A DNA stretch of 64,000 nucleotides, from positions 15,203,390 to 15,267,389 of the forward strand of contig OY294054.1 in assembly GCA_958510825.1 (NCBI GenBank), in the 5' to 3' direction. Positions 63,748 through 64,000 of the stretch are shown one piece after another. The DNA comes from Brachypterus glaber. Taxonomy: Eukaryota; Arthropoda; Insecta; Coleoptera; Kateretidae. Position numbers and translations under genes: made by a program. Within the stretch, counting starts at the first letter, position 1. Each line of letters begins with the position of its first letter. The notes under the pieces are model-generated. The model ran no database searches and was not told where the DNA came from. It saw only the letters and a list, made by a program, of their open reading frames with translations.

Positions 63748-64000
63748 ACTTACTTTACTTACTTTCTTAATCTTAGTAATATACAAAATGGCGGAAAATT
63801 TTTCGACTAAAAAAAAGGAGTTTTGACAATCCCATCATTTTCTCAACTGGGCTGCCGAGGGGCGTAATTTGTGATCTTTAAGTGGGGCGATTCGGGAATT
63901 TTCCAGGGGGCCACTACGGGCCTGCACGCTATCATGATATTTTCACGTGTTTTCTGAAACAGTTCACACGATTTATGGGTGACAAAGTACGCAAGTTGCT
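63748..64000. other. No gene seen at the right edge
   Basis: A G-rich stretch near 63850-63925 (AGTGGGGCGATTCGGGAATT) resembles mobile-element edges. No ChaC exon was recognised before the window ends. Confidence 0.4.

Noticed and set aside
1..64000. CRISPR arrays, phage genes, operons or biosynthetic clusters
   Set aside because: The window is a eukaryotic nuclear sequence. No regularly spaced repeats with unique spacers or gene clusters were seen.
59190..64000. A third ChaC exon (TGGGG words near 59205, 61776, 61862, 62165, 63893)
   Set aside because: None has an upstream acceptor in frame with a plausible Trp-Gly continuation of the ChaC fold. Most lie in repeats.

Overview
This is a strongly AT-rich nuclear window of an arthropod, almost certainly an insect. 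It has spliced genes with GT-AG introns of about 5 kb, a CYP307-family (Halloween) P450, tRNA-derived SINEs, non-LTR retrotransposon relics, and a dense load of palindromic miniature transposons (MITE-like). The species cannot be named from the sequence. No operon, CRISPR array, phage or other prokaryotic feature is present.

Only two protein-coding genes are supported. The first lies on the minus strand at 11090-4488. It is a complete two-exon P450 of 488 codons from the CYP307 (spook/spookier/spookiest) family, which acts in the early black-box steps of ecdysteroid synthesis. It has a plausible TATA plus Initiator core promoter at 11149-11118 and one 5136-bp phase-1 intron filled with transposons, which contains a 200-N assembly gap. 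The second lies on the plus strand from 53438 and runs off the window. It is the 5' part of a ChaC-type glutathione-specific gamma-glutamylcyclotransferase: exon 1 (64 codons), a 4830-bp intron, a 36-nt micro-exon, and no later exon in view. The two genes are about 42 kb apart and nothing links them functionally.

The rest is repeat-derived. By region: 0.7-3 kb, nested palindromic elements and a TIR element with an unusually long target duplication. 5.6-10.8 kb, the P450 intron with five or more MITEs. 11-20 kb, dispersed families, tandem duplications and a 5'-truncated LINE relic. 20-31 kb, hairpin elements, a large direct duplication around a palindrome, and families carrying GACGGAC-type tracts. 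31-47 kb, nested insertions (SINEs and MITEs inside older elements), several with an unoccupied paralogous copy in the same window. 47-53 kb, further dispersed repeats and a palindrome-inside-palindrome cluster. 53-64 kb, the ChaC gene and its intronic elements, then a tandem GGAACTC array.

I found no convincing new gene system. The most informative content is the transposon palaeontology: paired empty and filled sites define target duplications of TA, TTAA, GTAC and TTA directly, and several multi-copy families do not resemble elements I can name. All repeat boundaries were read by eye and may be off by a few bases. The conserved-domain calls for the two genes are the firmest statements here.
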